From assembly GCA_964590005.1 (NCBI GenBank), contig CAZPVJ010000025.1:1-64000 (forward strand): a DNA stretch of 64,000 nucleotides. Direction: 5' to 3'. Of the stretch, positions 26,532-34,766 are shown one piece after another. The DNA comes from CALJFL01 sp964590005 (GTDB taxonomy: Bacteria > Pseudomonadota > Gammaproteobacteria > Pseudomonadales > Halieaceae). A program made the translations under genes and the position numbers. Every line of letters begins with the position of its first letter. The first letter of the stretch is position 1. The notes under the pieces are model-generated. The model made no database searches. It was not told where the DNA came from and was given only the letters and a program-made list of their open reading frames with translations.

Positions 26532-28253
26532 ATGCGCCGTCTTTACCTGATTGTCATTCTGCCCTTGCTGGCCTGGTCCTGCGCGACCGCGCCAGAGGCG
26601 CCTGTCGTGGTCGAGACCGACAGCGAGCCCGAGGCGACAGTAGAGGTCCCCGAGCGCGCTATCCCCGAGGAGAGCCTCTACCCATTGCTGGTCGCCGAGT
26701 TTGCCCTGCGCAGGCGGGCTTACGAGGTCGCGCTGGACCAGTACATGGAGCAATCCTCCCTTCTCGAAGACGCGGGAATCAGCGCACATACGACGCACCT
26801 CGCCCAGTTCATGCAACGCGAGCCGGAGGCCCTGGAGGCCGTGCAGCAGTGGGTCGCGCTGGAGCCAGACAATATAGAAGCCAACAATACCCTGGCGACA
26901 CTGCTGGTACGCCGTGGCCGAACGGTGGAGGCCATCCCGCACGTGGCGGTCGTGGCGCGCAGCGGCTCACAAACCAGTTTCCCGATGTTGCTCAATGGCT
27001 TCCGCCAACTCACGCCCGAGCAACAGGCCGAGCTGGTCGATGGCATCAACTCGCTGGCCCAGGAGTTCCCGGACGACCCACAGCTCATACTGACCCAGGC
27101 GCTGATACATGAGGAGCTGGGACAAAACGAACAGGCCCTGGCAAAACTCGACCAGCTCTTCGCCATCGAACCGTATCAGCAACAAGCCGTTCTCCTGGAA
27201 GCCAAGCTACTGGTACAGAACAACCGTAAAGACCCGTTCAAACGCATGCGTAAAGCGCTGGCGGAAAATCCCGGTGACAGTCGACTGAGGCTGCAATACG
27301 CGCGCCTGCTTACCCGGGACGATATGGATGAAGCGCGTAAGCAGTTCGAGATTCTGTCTGCGCAGAACCCGGAAGATGCGGACCTGTTATTTTCGTTGGC
27401 GTTAATCAATCGCGAAACCGGCGACAACCTGGCCGCCAAGGCTTACCTGCAGCAGATGGTCAAACTGGGCGAACGCGAAGACGAAGCCCATTACTACCTT
27501 GGCCGCATTGCCGAGGACGAGGGGGACCTGAAGGGTGCGCTTTACAAGTACAAGCAGGTGTCGGCGGGACGGGATTTTCTGCCGGCCAATAACCGCATCG
27601 GGCGCATTCTTATGGACGCCGGGCAGGTCGAGGAAACCCACCAGTACTTCAGCGCCTTGCGAGACCGCGAACCGGAGCAGCGCGAGTCTCTCTATGCCCT
27701 GGAAGCAGAGTTGCTCAACAGCAACGATTTACCCGAGGCAGGGCTCGCTATTCTCGATCAGGGGCTGAGCGAATTTCCTGACTCGACCAACCTGCTCTAC
27801 AGCCGATCGATGCTCGCGGAGCAAATGGGCGACCTGACCACAATGGAAAGCGACCTGCGCACCATACTCGCCAAGGACCCGGACAACGCCACGGCACTGA
27901 ACGCGCTCGGCTACACCCTGGCCAATCGCACCGACCGTTATGTCGAGGCCCGGGACCTGATCGCCCGGGCACTGGTGCTCCAGCCTGGAGAGCCCGCCAT
28001 CCTGGACAGCATGGGCTGGGTGCTCTATCGGCAGGGCGAATACGAGGAGGCCCTGGATTACCTGCGACAGGCCTATGACAAATTCCCTGACCCCGAAGTC
28101 GCCGCTCACCTCGGCGAAGTGCTCTGGGTCAGTGGCGACGAAGCCGGCGCAATGGAAATCTGGCAGGCTGCCCTGCTCAAGGACCCGGACCACGAAGTCC
28201 TCGTAGCCACCATTAAGCGACTGGGCATCACAGCTCTCGATGTTGGTCACTAG
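26532..28253 (+). CDS. Tetratricopeptide-repeat protein, probable lipoprotein
   Basis: A 573-residue protein with an N-terminal signal (LYLIVILPLLAWSC) whose cysteine suggests a lipoprotein, although the lipobox AWSC is weak. The rest is a series of TPR motifs (for example LAENPGDSRLRLQYARLL, NALGYTLANRTDRYVEARDLIARAL, DSMGWVLYRQGEYEEALDYLRQAY). Homologues sit at this spot between hemA and lolB in pseudomonads (PA4667 type). It probably acts as an envelope scaffold; the exact role is unknown. It overlaps lolB by 14 bp. Confidence 0.85.
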   Translation: MRRLYLIVILPLLAWSCATAPEAPVVVETDSEPEATVEVPERAIPEESLYPLLVAEFALRRRAYEVALDQYMEQSSLLEDAGISAHTTHLAQFMQREPEALEAVQQWVALEPDNIEANNTLATLLVRRGRTVEAIPHVAVVARSGSQTSFPMLLNGFRQLTPEQQAELVDGINSLAQEFPDDPQLILTQALIHEELGQNEQALAKLDQLFAIEPYQQQAVLLEAKLLVQNNRKDPFKRMRKALAENPGDSRLRLQYARLLTRDDMDEARKQFEILSAQNPEDADLLFSLALINRETGDNLAAKAYLQQMVKLGEREDEAHYYLGRIAEDEGDLKGALYKYKQVSAGRDFLPANNRIGRILMDAGQVEETHQYFSALRDREPEQRESLYALEAELLNSNDLPEAGLAILDQGLSEFPDSTNLLYSRSMLAEQMGDLTTMESDLRTILAKDPDNATALNALGYTLANRTDRYVEARDLIARALVLQPGEPAILDSMGWVLYRQGEYEEALDYLRQAYDKFPDPEVAAHLGEVLWVSGDEAGAMEIWQAALLKDPDHEVLVATIKRLGITALDVGH

Positions 28254-28869
28254 GCAGCAGCTCTGCTCTCGCTCTCCCGCGACCCTGGTAGCCCTGCTCT
28301 GCACCGCTCTGCTGGTGGGTTGCGCCAGCGAACCCACGATCATTTCGCCAGACCTGCCCTGGGACCAGCGCCGCGCCAGGCTGGCTAACCTGGAGAACTG
28401 GAAGATCCACGGCAAGCTCGCTTTGCGTACTCCGGAGCTGGCTGAGTCTGCCACCATGATCTGGGTTCAACAGGGAGAGGTTTCCTTTGTCGACCTGACC
28501 GGTCCACTGGGCGTCGCCGCCACCCGCCTTCGCTCCGATGGTGCGGAACTCGAGATTGAGCAGGATGATAATACTGCGGTTTACGACATCTCTTCCCCGG
28601 AAGCAGTAGCGGCCAGCACCGGCTGGGACCTGCCACTGAAATCCCTGCCCACCTGGGTACTCGGCATCCCCTACTCGGACGCCGCAGCCGCTGAACTGAC
28701 GATAGAAAATGACCTGGTGCAAAATTTCACCGAAGACGGCTGGCAGATCCGTTACGAGCGCTATGCCCAATTCGGCTTGTACACACTACCAACCCGCATG
28801 ACGGTGGAGCGCGATGGTACCCGGGCACTCATCCTGATGTACGATTGGACCGTCTCGCAGTACCGATGA
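28240..28869 (+). CDS. lolB: Outer-membrane lipoprotein receptor LolB
   Basis: LolB receives lipoproteins from periplasmic LolA and inserts them into the outer membrane. The 209-residue precursor has a signal peptide with lipobox LLVGC (C28), then the LolB core WKIHGKLALRTPELAESATMIW and ending YTLPTRMTVERDGTRALILMYDW. ATG 28240 lies within the end of the TPR gene, and the stop overlaps ispE by 4 bp, so the three genes are likely cotranslated. Confidence 0.95.
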   Translation: MLVTRQQLCSRSPATLVALLCTALLVGCASEPTIISPDLPWDQRRARLANLENWKIHGKLALRTPELAESATMIWVQQGEVSFVDLTGPLGVAATRLRSDGAELEIEQDDNTAVYDISSPEAVAASTGWDLPLKSLPTWVLGIPYSDAAAAELTIENDLVQNFTEDGWQIRYERYAQFGLYTLPTRMTVERDGTRALILMYDWTVSQYR

Positions 28870-29705
28870 GCCCGACAGTCAGCGTTAAAGCCCCCGCCAA
28901 ACTCAACCTGTTCCTGCACATCACCGGCCGCCGCCCGGACGGCTACCATACCCTGCAAACCCTGTTCCAGCTGCTGGACTGGGGCGATACCCTCTATTTC
29001 ACCAGCAATGACTCCGGCAAACTCAGCCTGGAGTGCCCCGAACTCGACATCGACCCCGACGATAACCTGATAGTACGCGCTGCCAGGTCACTGAACCACG
29101 CCGGGCGAGGGATGCATATTAGGCTGGACAAACAGATACCCATGGGCGGCGGCCTGGGAGGCGGCAGCTCTGATGCAGCCACCACCTTACTGGCCCTCAA
29201 CCAGCTATGGCAGCTGGGTCACAGCAACGAGGAGTTGCAGGAAATTGGAGCCCGGCTGGGGGCTGATGTACCGGTATTTGTAGCCGGGCACAGCGCCTGG
29301 GCTGAAGGCATTGGTGAGCAATTGACCGCGGTCGATTTACCGCCCCGATGGTACCTGGTGATCTTCCCCCAAACCCCTGTAAACACTGGGGAAATATTTT
29401 CCCGGCGGGAATTGACACGGGACAGCCCTGCCATCACAATAGCGGCCTTTTTTGGGGGGCACTCCCGAAACGACTGCCAGACTGTCGTGGCAGATCTCTA
29501 CCCGGAGATCGCCAAGGCATTGAAATGGTTAGGAAATTTTTCGGAGGCCAGGCTGACCGGCACCGGGGCCAGCGTGTTCGCCAGCTTCGAGACCGAGGCC
29601 GAGGCACAGGCCATCCAACACCAGGTTCCGGCCGGGTGGCGCAGTGTAGTCGCGAGGGGCGTGAACCGCTCTCCCGCTCTCGAGCAACTGGATACAAGCA
29701 GATAG
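28866..29705 (+). CDS. ispE: 4-diphosphocytidyl-2-C-methyl-D-erythritol kinase
   Basis: A GHMP kinase (279 residues) of the MEP isoprenoid pathway that phosphorylates CDP-methylerythritol at the 2-hydroxyl. The N-terminal KAPAKLNLFLHITGRRPDGYH and the glycine-rich ATP loop IPMGGGLGGGSSDAA are diagnostic, and the C-terminal LTGTGASVFA motif is intact. ATG 28866 overlaps the lolB stop. tRNA-Gln follows 5 bp after its stop. Confidence 0.97.
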   Translation: MSPTVSVKAPAKLNLFLHITGRRPDGYHTLQTLFQLLDWGDTLYFTSNDSGKLSLECPELDIDPDDNLIVRAARSLNHAGRGMHIRLDKQIPMGGGLGGGSSDAATTLLALNQLWQLGHSNEELQEIGARLGADVPVFVAGHSAWAEGIGEQLTAVDLPPRWYLVIFPQTPVNTGEIFSRRELTRDSPAITIAAFFGGHSRNDCQTVVADLYPEIAKALKWLGNFSEARLTGTGASVFASFETEAEAQAIQHQVPAGWRSVVARGVNRSPALEQLDTSR

Positions 29706-29710
29706 ATTAT

Positions 29711-29785
29711 TGGGGTGTCGCCAAGCGGCAAGGCACCGGGTTTTGATCCCGGCATTCGCAGGTTCGAATCCTGCCACCCCAGCCA
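29711..29785 (+). tRNA. tRNA-Gln (anticodon TTG)
   Basis: A 75-nt cloverleaf including an encoded CCA. The acceptor TGGGGTG pairs with CACCCCA, the anticodon stem CCGGG/CCCGG encloses the loop TTTTGAT with anticodon TTG, and the T arm is GCAGG-TTCGAAT-CCTGC. It lies 5 bp after ispE and 82 bp before prs, the conserved position in this gene series, so it may be processed from the ispE transcript. Confidence 0.97.
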
Positions 29786-29867
29786 TACACTGGTGGGTGT
29801 CATGCGAAGGCGCGTGACGCCCCCTTTGTATGCAAAATACATCGGATAGCCCAGAAGGTAACGAGTC

Positions 29868-30815
29868 GTGTCCTCGAAAATGATGGTGTTCACGGGTAAT
29901 GCCAACCCGGAATTGGCCCACAAAGTGGCCAGCCGACTGTACCTGTCCATCGGCAAGGCTAACGTTGGTAAATTCAGCGATGGTGAGGTTGCCGTTGAAC
30001 TGAACGAAAACGTTCGCGGTAAAGATGTGTTCGTGCTGCAGTCAACCTGCGCACCGACTAACGACAGCCTGATGGAGCTGATCGTTATGATCGACGCGCT
30101 GCGTCGCGCATCGGCAACCCGGATTACCGCGGTTGTTCCGTACTTTGGCTATGCCAGACAGGACCGCAGGGTGCGTTCAGCGCGGGTACCCATCACGGCG
30201 AAGGTCGTGGCGGACATGCTCGATGCGGTGGGTGTTGACCGGGTACTGACGGTCGATTTACACGCCGAGCAGATCCAGGGCTTTTTCGCCTGCCCCGTGG
30301 ATAACGTGTATGGCTCACCGGTGTTGAATGACGACATCGTCGCCTGCAACTACGACAACCTGATGGTGGTATCACCGGATATCGGTGGCGTGGTCAGGGC
30401 CAGGGCGATAGCCAAGCAGCTCAATGAAGCTGACCTGGCGATTATCGATAAGCGGCGGCCCCAGGCCAACGAAGCCCAGGTAATGAACCTGATCGGTGAA
30501 GTTGACGGCAGAACCTGCCTGCTGGTGGACGACATGGTCGATACCGCCGGCACACTGTGCAAGGCAGCCGACGCTCTGAAGGAGCGCGGCGCTACCAAGG
30601 TGGTGGCCTACTGTACCCATGCGGTGCTGTCAGGTCGCGCACTGGACAATATCAGGGGCTCCCAGCTCGATGAACTGGTAGTCACAGACACGATTCCCCT
30701 GAGTGACGAGGCGAAAACGGTCGGTAAGATCCGCCAACTCACCATTTCAGACCTGCTGGCGGAATCCATCCGCCGCGTGTCGAACGAGGAATCAATCAGC
30801 GCGCTGTTCGATTAA
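29868..30815 (+). CDS. prs: Ribose-phosphate pyrophosphokinase
   Basis: PRPP synthetase (315 residues) converts ribose-5-phosphate and ATP to PRPP for nucleotide, His, Trp and NAD synthesis. The class I features are FSDGEVAVELNENVRGKDVFV near the N-terminus, the metal-binding TVDLHAEQIQGFF segment and the PRPP-binding loop LLVDDMVDTAGTL. The start is GTG 29868 with AAGG upstream, and it gives the usual family length. Confidence 0.97.
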   Translation: MSSKMMVFTGNANPELAHKVASRLYLSIGKANVGKFSDGEVAVELNENVRGKDVFVLQSTCAPTNDSLMELIVMIDALRRASATRITAVVPYFGYARQDRRVRSARVPITAKVVADMLDAVGVDRVLTVDLHAEQIQGFFACPVDNVYGSPVLNDDIVACNYDNLMVVSPDIGGVVRARAIAKQLNEADLAIIDKRRPQANEAQVMNLIGEVDGRTCLLVDDMVDTAGTLCKAADALKERGATKVVAYCTHAVLSGRALDNIRGSQLDELVVTDTIPLSDEAKTVGKIRQLTISDLLAESIRRVSNEESISALFD

Positions 30816-30888
30816 GGACAGCGTTTTTTTGAACCCATTGCCGGGCCGGTCGCAAGCCCTGTAATGCATAATCAAAGGAGTCATGACC

Positions 30889-31575
30889 ATGTCTGACCAA
30901 TTTGAAATTAACGCCGAGGTGCGTCAGGACATAGGGAAAGGTGCGAGCCGCCGCCTACGTCGTCTGGCCAACAATGTCCCCGCCATTATCTATGGTGGTG
31001 GCGAAGACCCACAGCCCCTGACCCTGGTCCGCAAGGACTTCGAGAAGGCGCTGGAGAACGAGGCTTTCTACTCGCACGTACTGACTATCAACGTCGGCAA
31101 AAACGCGCAGAAAGCGATTCTCAAGGACCTGCAACGTCATCCCGCCAAGAACAGCGTCATGCATGCTGACTTTCTGCGCGTCGATGACAAGACGGCCGTC
31201 AAGGTTACCGTGCCCATCCACTTCCTCAACGAAGACAAGTCTGTCGGCGTCAAGATGGAAGGCGGTATCGTTCAGCACCAGATGACCGAAGTCGAAGTGC
31301 AGTGTCTGCCGGGCGACATTCCCGAGTACCTTGAAGTCGATATGCTCGAGGTCACGACCGGCCAGATCGTTCACCTGTCCGACATCACCTTCCCAGAGGG
31401 CGTTGTCTCTACTGCACTCTCGCTGGGCGAGGACCACGACCTTGCCGTTGCTTCCATCATCGCACCTCGAGGCACACTTGAGGATGACCTTGCAGCAGAA
31501 GGCGATGCAGAGGCCGGTGAAGCCGGAGAAGACGGCGACGATAGCGCTGCTGAAGAAGGCGATAGCGAGGACTAA
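30889..31575 (+). CDS. rplY: 50S ribosomal protein L25 (Ctc form)
   Basis: The long L25/Ctc form (228 residues) binds 5S rRNA. The N-terminal L25 domain (EINAEVRQDIGKGASRRLRR...IIYGGGEDPQPL) is followed by the TL5 beta domain and an acidic low-complexity tail from about residue 200 (EGDAEAGEAGEDGDDSAAEE). ATG 30889 was chosen since AAGGAG at 30875-30880 is 8 bp away; an ATG at 30883 is only 2 bp from it. It is followed by pth. Confidence 0.96.
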   Translation: MSDQFEINAEVRQDIGKGASRRLRRLANNVPAIIYGGGEDPQPLTLVRKDFEKALENEAFYSHVLTINVGKNAQKAILKDLQRHPAKNSVMHADFLRVDDKTAVKVTVPIHFLNEDKSVGVKMEGGIVQHQMTEVEVQCLPGDIPEYLEVDMLEVTTGQIVHLSDITFPEGVVSTALSLGEDHDLAVASIIAPRGTLEDDLAAEGDAEAGEAGEDGDDSAAEEGDSED

Positions 31576-31601
31576 TCCCCTCGCTGTTGGCGGCACCCGC
31601 T

Positions 31602-32192
31602 GTGGCAGCATCCATCAAACTCATTGTTGGATTGGGCAACCCCGGTAGCGAATACCGGGGCACTCGCCACAATGCGGGGGCAGATTTTGTCGAGGCCCTG
31701 GCGCGTCATTGTGGGTCATCGCTGCAAGCCGATTCCAAGTTTTTCGGATTGACCGGCAGGGTAGCCCTTGCCGGGCATGACGTTCGCCTGCTGGTGCCTA
31801 CCACCTTCATGAATCGCTCCGGCAAGGCCGTCGCTGCGATGGCAACCTTCTACAAGGTGGCACCGGAAGAAATCCTGGTGGCCCACGACGAACTCGATAT
31901 TCCACCGGGTACAGCGCGTTTTAAACAAGGCGGCGGCCACGGCGGTCACAATGGTCTGCGCGATATCGTTCCGGCGCTGGCCAACAACAAGGCTTTTCAT
32001 CGCCTGCGCATCGGCATCGGACACCCGGGACACGCATCCAGGGTAACCGGCTACGTGTTGGGAAAGCCGTCGCAGGTAGATTGCGCGCGTATCGAGGCCA
32101 GTATTGACGAAGCCATCGCGGCACTGCCCCTGCTATTAGACGGCGACGCGACAAAGGCAATGACACAACTACACAGTTTTACCGCGGCCTGA
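31602..32192 (+). CDS. pth: Peptidyl-tRNA hydrolase
   Basis: Pth recycles peptidyl-tRNAs released prematurely from ribosomes. The protein (196 residues from GTG 31602) has IKLIVGLGNPGSEYRGTRHNAGADFV with the catalytic histidine H23, followed by NRSGKAV and VAHDELDIPPG with the supporting aspartate. A TTG at 31587 would add five residues; GTG 31602 places the first strand where other Pth proteins have it. rplY-pth-ychF is a conserved order. Confidence 0.96.
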   Translation: MAASIKLIVGLGNPGSEYRGTRHNAGADFVEALARHCGSSLQADSKFFGLTGRVALAGHDVRLLVPTTFMNRSGKAVAAMATFYKVAPEEILVAHDELDIPPGTARFKQGGGHGGHNGLRDIVPALANNKAFHRLRIGIGHPGHASRVTGYVLGKPSQVDCARIEASIDEAIAALPLLLDGDATKAMTQLHSFTAA

Positions 32193-32218
32193 GTCGCGAC
32201 TTCGACAAAGGATCTACC

Positions 32219-33313
32219 ATGGGATTCAAATGTGGCATCGTGGGCCTGCCCAATGTGGGCAAGTCGACTCTATTTAACGCCCTGACACGGGCCGGTATCG
32301 ACGCGGAGAATTTTCCTTTCTGCACAATCGAGCCCAATGCCGGCATCGTGCCGATTCCCGACCCCCGTCAGGACAAGATAGCGGCACTGGTTAAGCCAGA
32401 GAAAGAGATTGCCACGACCATGGAGTTCGTCGATATCGCCGGGCTGGTGGAAGGGGCCAGCAAGGGCGAAGGGCTCGGTAACCAGTTCCTGGCGAATATC
32501 CGGGAAACAGATGCCATCGCCCACGTGGTTCGCTGCTTCGAGGACGACAACGTAATCCACGTCAATAATCGTATTGACCCCAAGGGCGATATCGAAGTCA
32601 TCAATACCGAGTTAGCGCTGGCGGACCTGGAAAGCTGCGAGAAGCAGCTGCAGAAAGTTACTCGTACGGCCAAGGGTGGGGACAAGGAAGCAGTCGCGAT
32701 GAAAGCGTTACTGGAAGACAAGCTCCTGCCGCACCTCAACGAGGCGCTACCGGTCAGAGCGCTGACGCTAACCGACAACGAGACAGTACTGGCAAAACAG
32801 TTGTTCCTGCTAACCTCGAAGCCCACCATGTACATAGCCAACGTCGATGAAGATGGCTTTGACGACAATCCCCATCTGGACGTGGTGCGGGAGATTGCGG
32901 CAGCCGAAAACGCCGTCGTAGTACCCATCTGCAACAAGCTGGAGTCTGAAATCGTCGAGCTCGATGATGAAGAGCGCCTGGAGTTTCTCAATGACCTGGG
33001 CATGGATGAGCCCGGACTCGATAAAGTGATTCGCGCCGGCTATGAGTTACTCACGTTGCAAACCTATTTCACGGCCGGACCCAAGGAAGTGCGGGCCTGG
33101 ACAGTGAAGGTTGGCGCGACCGCACCGGAAGCGGCCGGGGTCATCCATACCGACTTCCAGAAGGGTTTCATTCGCGCTGAAGTTATCAGCTACGATGACT
33201 TCATCGAACACAAGGGTGAGCAAGGCGCCAAGGATGCGGGTCGCTGGCGTCTGGAGGGTAAAGACTACATCGTCCAGGACGGTGACGTGATCCATTTTCG
33301 GTTTAACGTCTAA
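32219..33313 (+). CDS. ychF: Redox-regulated ATPase/GTPase YchF (Obg family)
   Basis: A 364-residue Obg-family P-loop NTPase which, unlike most relatives, prefers ATP (OLA1/YchF type) and has been tied to ribosome binding and oxidative stress. The G1 motif GLPNVGKS is at 9-16, switch region DIAGLVEGASKGEGLGNQFL follows, and a C-terminal TGS domain (TYFTAGPKEVRAWTV...VIHFRFNV) closes it. AAGGAT precedes the ATG. Confidence 0.97.
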   Translation: MGFKCGIVGLPNVGKSTLFNALTRAGIDAENFPFCTIEPNAGIVPIPDPRQDKIAALVKPEKEIATTMEFVDIAGLVEGASKGEGLGNQFLANIRETDAIAHVVRCFEDDNVIHVNNRIDPKGDIEVINTELALADLESCEKQLQKVTRTAKGGDKEAVAMKALLEDKLLPHLNEALPVRALTLTDNETVLAKQLFLLTSKPTMYIANVDEDGFDDNPHLDVVREIAAAENAVVVPICNKLESEIVELDDEERLEFLNDLGMDEPGLDKVIRAGYELLTLQTYFTAGPKEVRAWTVKVGATAPEAAGVIHTDFQKGFIRAEVISYDDFIEHKGEQGAKDAGRWRLEGKDYIVQDGDVIHFRFNV

Positions 33314-33348
33314 ATACCCCAGAGACTCGAGACGCCATCTGCCTCATG

Positions 33349-33366
33349 GCTGACTCATGAGTCAGC
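33349..33366. repeat. Perfect 18-bp palindrome between ychF and DUF1223 gene
   Basis: GCTGACTCATGAGTCAGC is self-complementary over all 18 bases with no loop. It lies in the 62-bp gap between two convergent genes. It could be the core of a bidirectional hairpin, but lacks a spacer loop and a clear T-run, or a dimeric-protein binding site. Confidence 0.6.
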
Positions 33367-33375
33367 GTTCTGCTC

Positions 33376-34101
33376 TTAGCGCCAGCCTCCCACAGCCTGT
33401 ATCGGGCCCTGCCGGTCGGCAGCGCTAACCCAGGCAACCACGGCAAACCGCTCTGCCTCATCCGCTAGCGGCGCCTCGGGTAACAGACCCTGCCAATTGC
33501 GCTCGCTCGCCGAGAAGATCGAGTGACCCAGCACAACAAAGTCATGGCTCAGTTCCTTACCGGCATTCTCCCCTGCCCTGACCCGCGTTTTCATGCCAAA
33601 GCCCAGTATCGCGACATGCAATCGAATCTCAGCGGCATCATCAGTTGACGGCGAAAAGCGCGCCTCGAAGGCGTCACCCCGGGTAATCAACTCCAGTACA
33701 CCGACCTGGCGTTCACTGACTGGCAACTGCGACGGGTTACGGCGCCATGAACGCCATTCCTGACCAACCGCGAGCACGCCCGGGGTATAGACCCCGTTAA
33801 CGCTGCCCTCGCGCCTATAGCGCCGTTGTCGTTCGCCGGCTTCGGGGCTCGCGAGACGATCAGGCCAGCCCAGGTAGTCCCAATAGTCGACATGGAAGGC
33901 TACGGGAAAGACGCCCTGCCACAGATCGGCCCTGTTTATCAGGCCTGAAAACCAGCGATCGGCTGGTGGGCAGGAGCTACACCCCTCCGAGGTATAGAGC
34001 TCGAGTACGGTGGCCTGCTCGGGTGAAGAGCGATAACTTATTTCCGCAATGGTCAGCGGCGAGGCGAGGAAAAGCGCCAGGAATACACTTTTAATGGGCA
34101 T
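33376..34101 (-). CDS. DUF1223 secreted thioredoxin-like protein
   Basis: A 241-residue protein with a short N-terminal signal (MPIKSVFLALFLASPLTIAE) and a DUF1223 domain. A CSSC pair (C41, C44) lies in ELYTSEGCSSCPPADRW, consistent with the thioredoxin-like fold reported for this family. The function is unknown; a redox role in the periplasm is inferred. ATG 34101 was chosen because it opens directly onto the signal peptide; an upstream in-frame start at 34146 adds a basic stretch. Convergent with ychF. Confidence 0.85.
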   Translation of the reverse strand: MPIKSVFLALFLASPLTIAEISYRSSPEQATVLELYTSEGCSSCPPADRWFSGLINRADLWQGVFPVAFHVDYWDYLGWPDRLASPEAGERQRRYRREGSVNGVYTPGVLAVGQEWRSWRRNPSQLPVSERQVGVLELITRGDAFEARFSPSTDDAAEIRLHVAILGFGMKTRVRAGENAGKELSHDFVVLGHSIFSASERNWQGLLPEAPLADEAERFAVVAWVSAADRQGPIQAVGGWR

Positions 34102-34178
34102 ATTTTTCCGACCGGGGTGCCGGACTAAAGTTCGACGCGGCGCCAAAAAATCCCGTTTGCACGGCTGTTCAGCGCACC

Positions 34179-34207
34179 TTGACTTGCCTTGGCAAAATCG
34201 GAATAAT
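34179..34207 (+). promoter_or_regulatory. Sigma-70 promoter for tRNA-Met
   Basis: TTGACT (34179-34184), a 17-bp spacer and AATAAT (34202-34207) each match five of six consensus bases. A GC-rich discriminator (TCGCGCCTC) follows, as is usual for stringently controlled stable-RNA promoters. The predicted start near 34214 lies about 33 bp before the tRNA. Confidence 0.7.
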
Positions 34208-34246
34208 TCGCGCCTCTTCGGGGCTGCAAACCCCCAAGACCGATGT

Positions 34247-34323
34247 GGCTACGTAGCTCAGCTGGTTAGAGCACAGCATTCATAATGCTGGGGTCGGTGG
34301 TTCAAGTCCACCCGTAGCTACCA
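34247..34323 (+). tRNA. tRNA-Met (elongator, anticodon CAT)
   Basis: A 77-nt cloverleaf with encoded CCA. Acceptor GGCTACG pairs with CGTAGCT, so the first pair is G1-U72 rather than G-C. The anticodon stem CAGCA/TGCTG holds loop TTCATAA with anticodon CAT, and the T arm is GGTGG-TTCAAGT-CCACC. It closely follows the E. coli elongator tRNA-Met pattern rather than the initiator, which has three G-C pairs in the anticodon stem. Confidence 0.95.
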
Positions 34324-34633
34324 CTTCTCTTAGGTACTTAATCCTTATTATTCATGAGCTTCGCGCAGGTTTTTGATTGCGCAGGATTTGTCGTTTTGTG
34401 CTCTATTTCAAATTGAAACCATTCTGAGACTCTATTGAGACCGCCTCTTTCTTACCCTGAGAGAGGGGAATACAGCCACGATCAATCCGCCACTCCCTTT
34501 CTGACCACGAGGTAGCCCGCTACTACCAATGACATCACTGTTTGTAGCAATACACCCGCAAAATACATTGTAGTTTTCAGCGATCGACCGCCCAACATGC
34601 CCCCTGAGCATTGCAAAGTGCATCTTCAATTTC

Positions 34634-34653
34634 TACCAAACAATTGCTTGGTA
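34634..34653. promoter_or_regulatory. Candidate TetR operator (site A) upstream of TonB receptor
   Basis: The inverted repeat TACCAAACAATTGCTTGGTA has perfect 6-bp arms (TACCAA/TTGGTA) separated by 8 bp. The right arm coincides with the -35 hexamer of the receptor promoter. The same geometry recurs at 42678-42697, and a matching half-site precedes tetR. Confidence 0.65.
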
Positions 34654-34676
34654 AAGTTTTCTGATGGTGTTATCTT
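34648..34676 (+). promoter_or_regulatory. Sigma-70 promoter of TonB receptor
   Basis: TTGGTA (34648-34653) and TATCTT (34671-34676) are 17 bp apart. The -35 lies within operator site A, so a bound repressor would block polymerase. Predicted start near 34683, leaving an ~84-nt leader. Confidence 0.5.
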
Positions 34677-34766
34677 CCGCAGGAGGCTTAGGCTGAAGAT
34701 CTCTAGGGCACATATAAATATAAACGTCCGACTAGGATGTTCCTGGTCAGTAAGGGAGTTATCACA

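Larger units (their letters stand above)
34324..34766. other. AT-rich gap between tRNA-Met and the TonB receptor gene
   Basis: 443 bp without a convincing gene, visibly richer in A+T than the flanking housekeeping DNA. It contains a short direct repeat GCGCAGG (within the first 70 bp) and, near its right end, the operator/promoter of the receptor gene described separately. The rest shows nothing I can name. Confidence 0.6.

Noticed and set aside
34432..34629. 65-codon reverse frame in the gap before the receptor gene
   Set aside because: No Shine-Dalgarno, no recognisable motif; composition looks non-coding.
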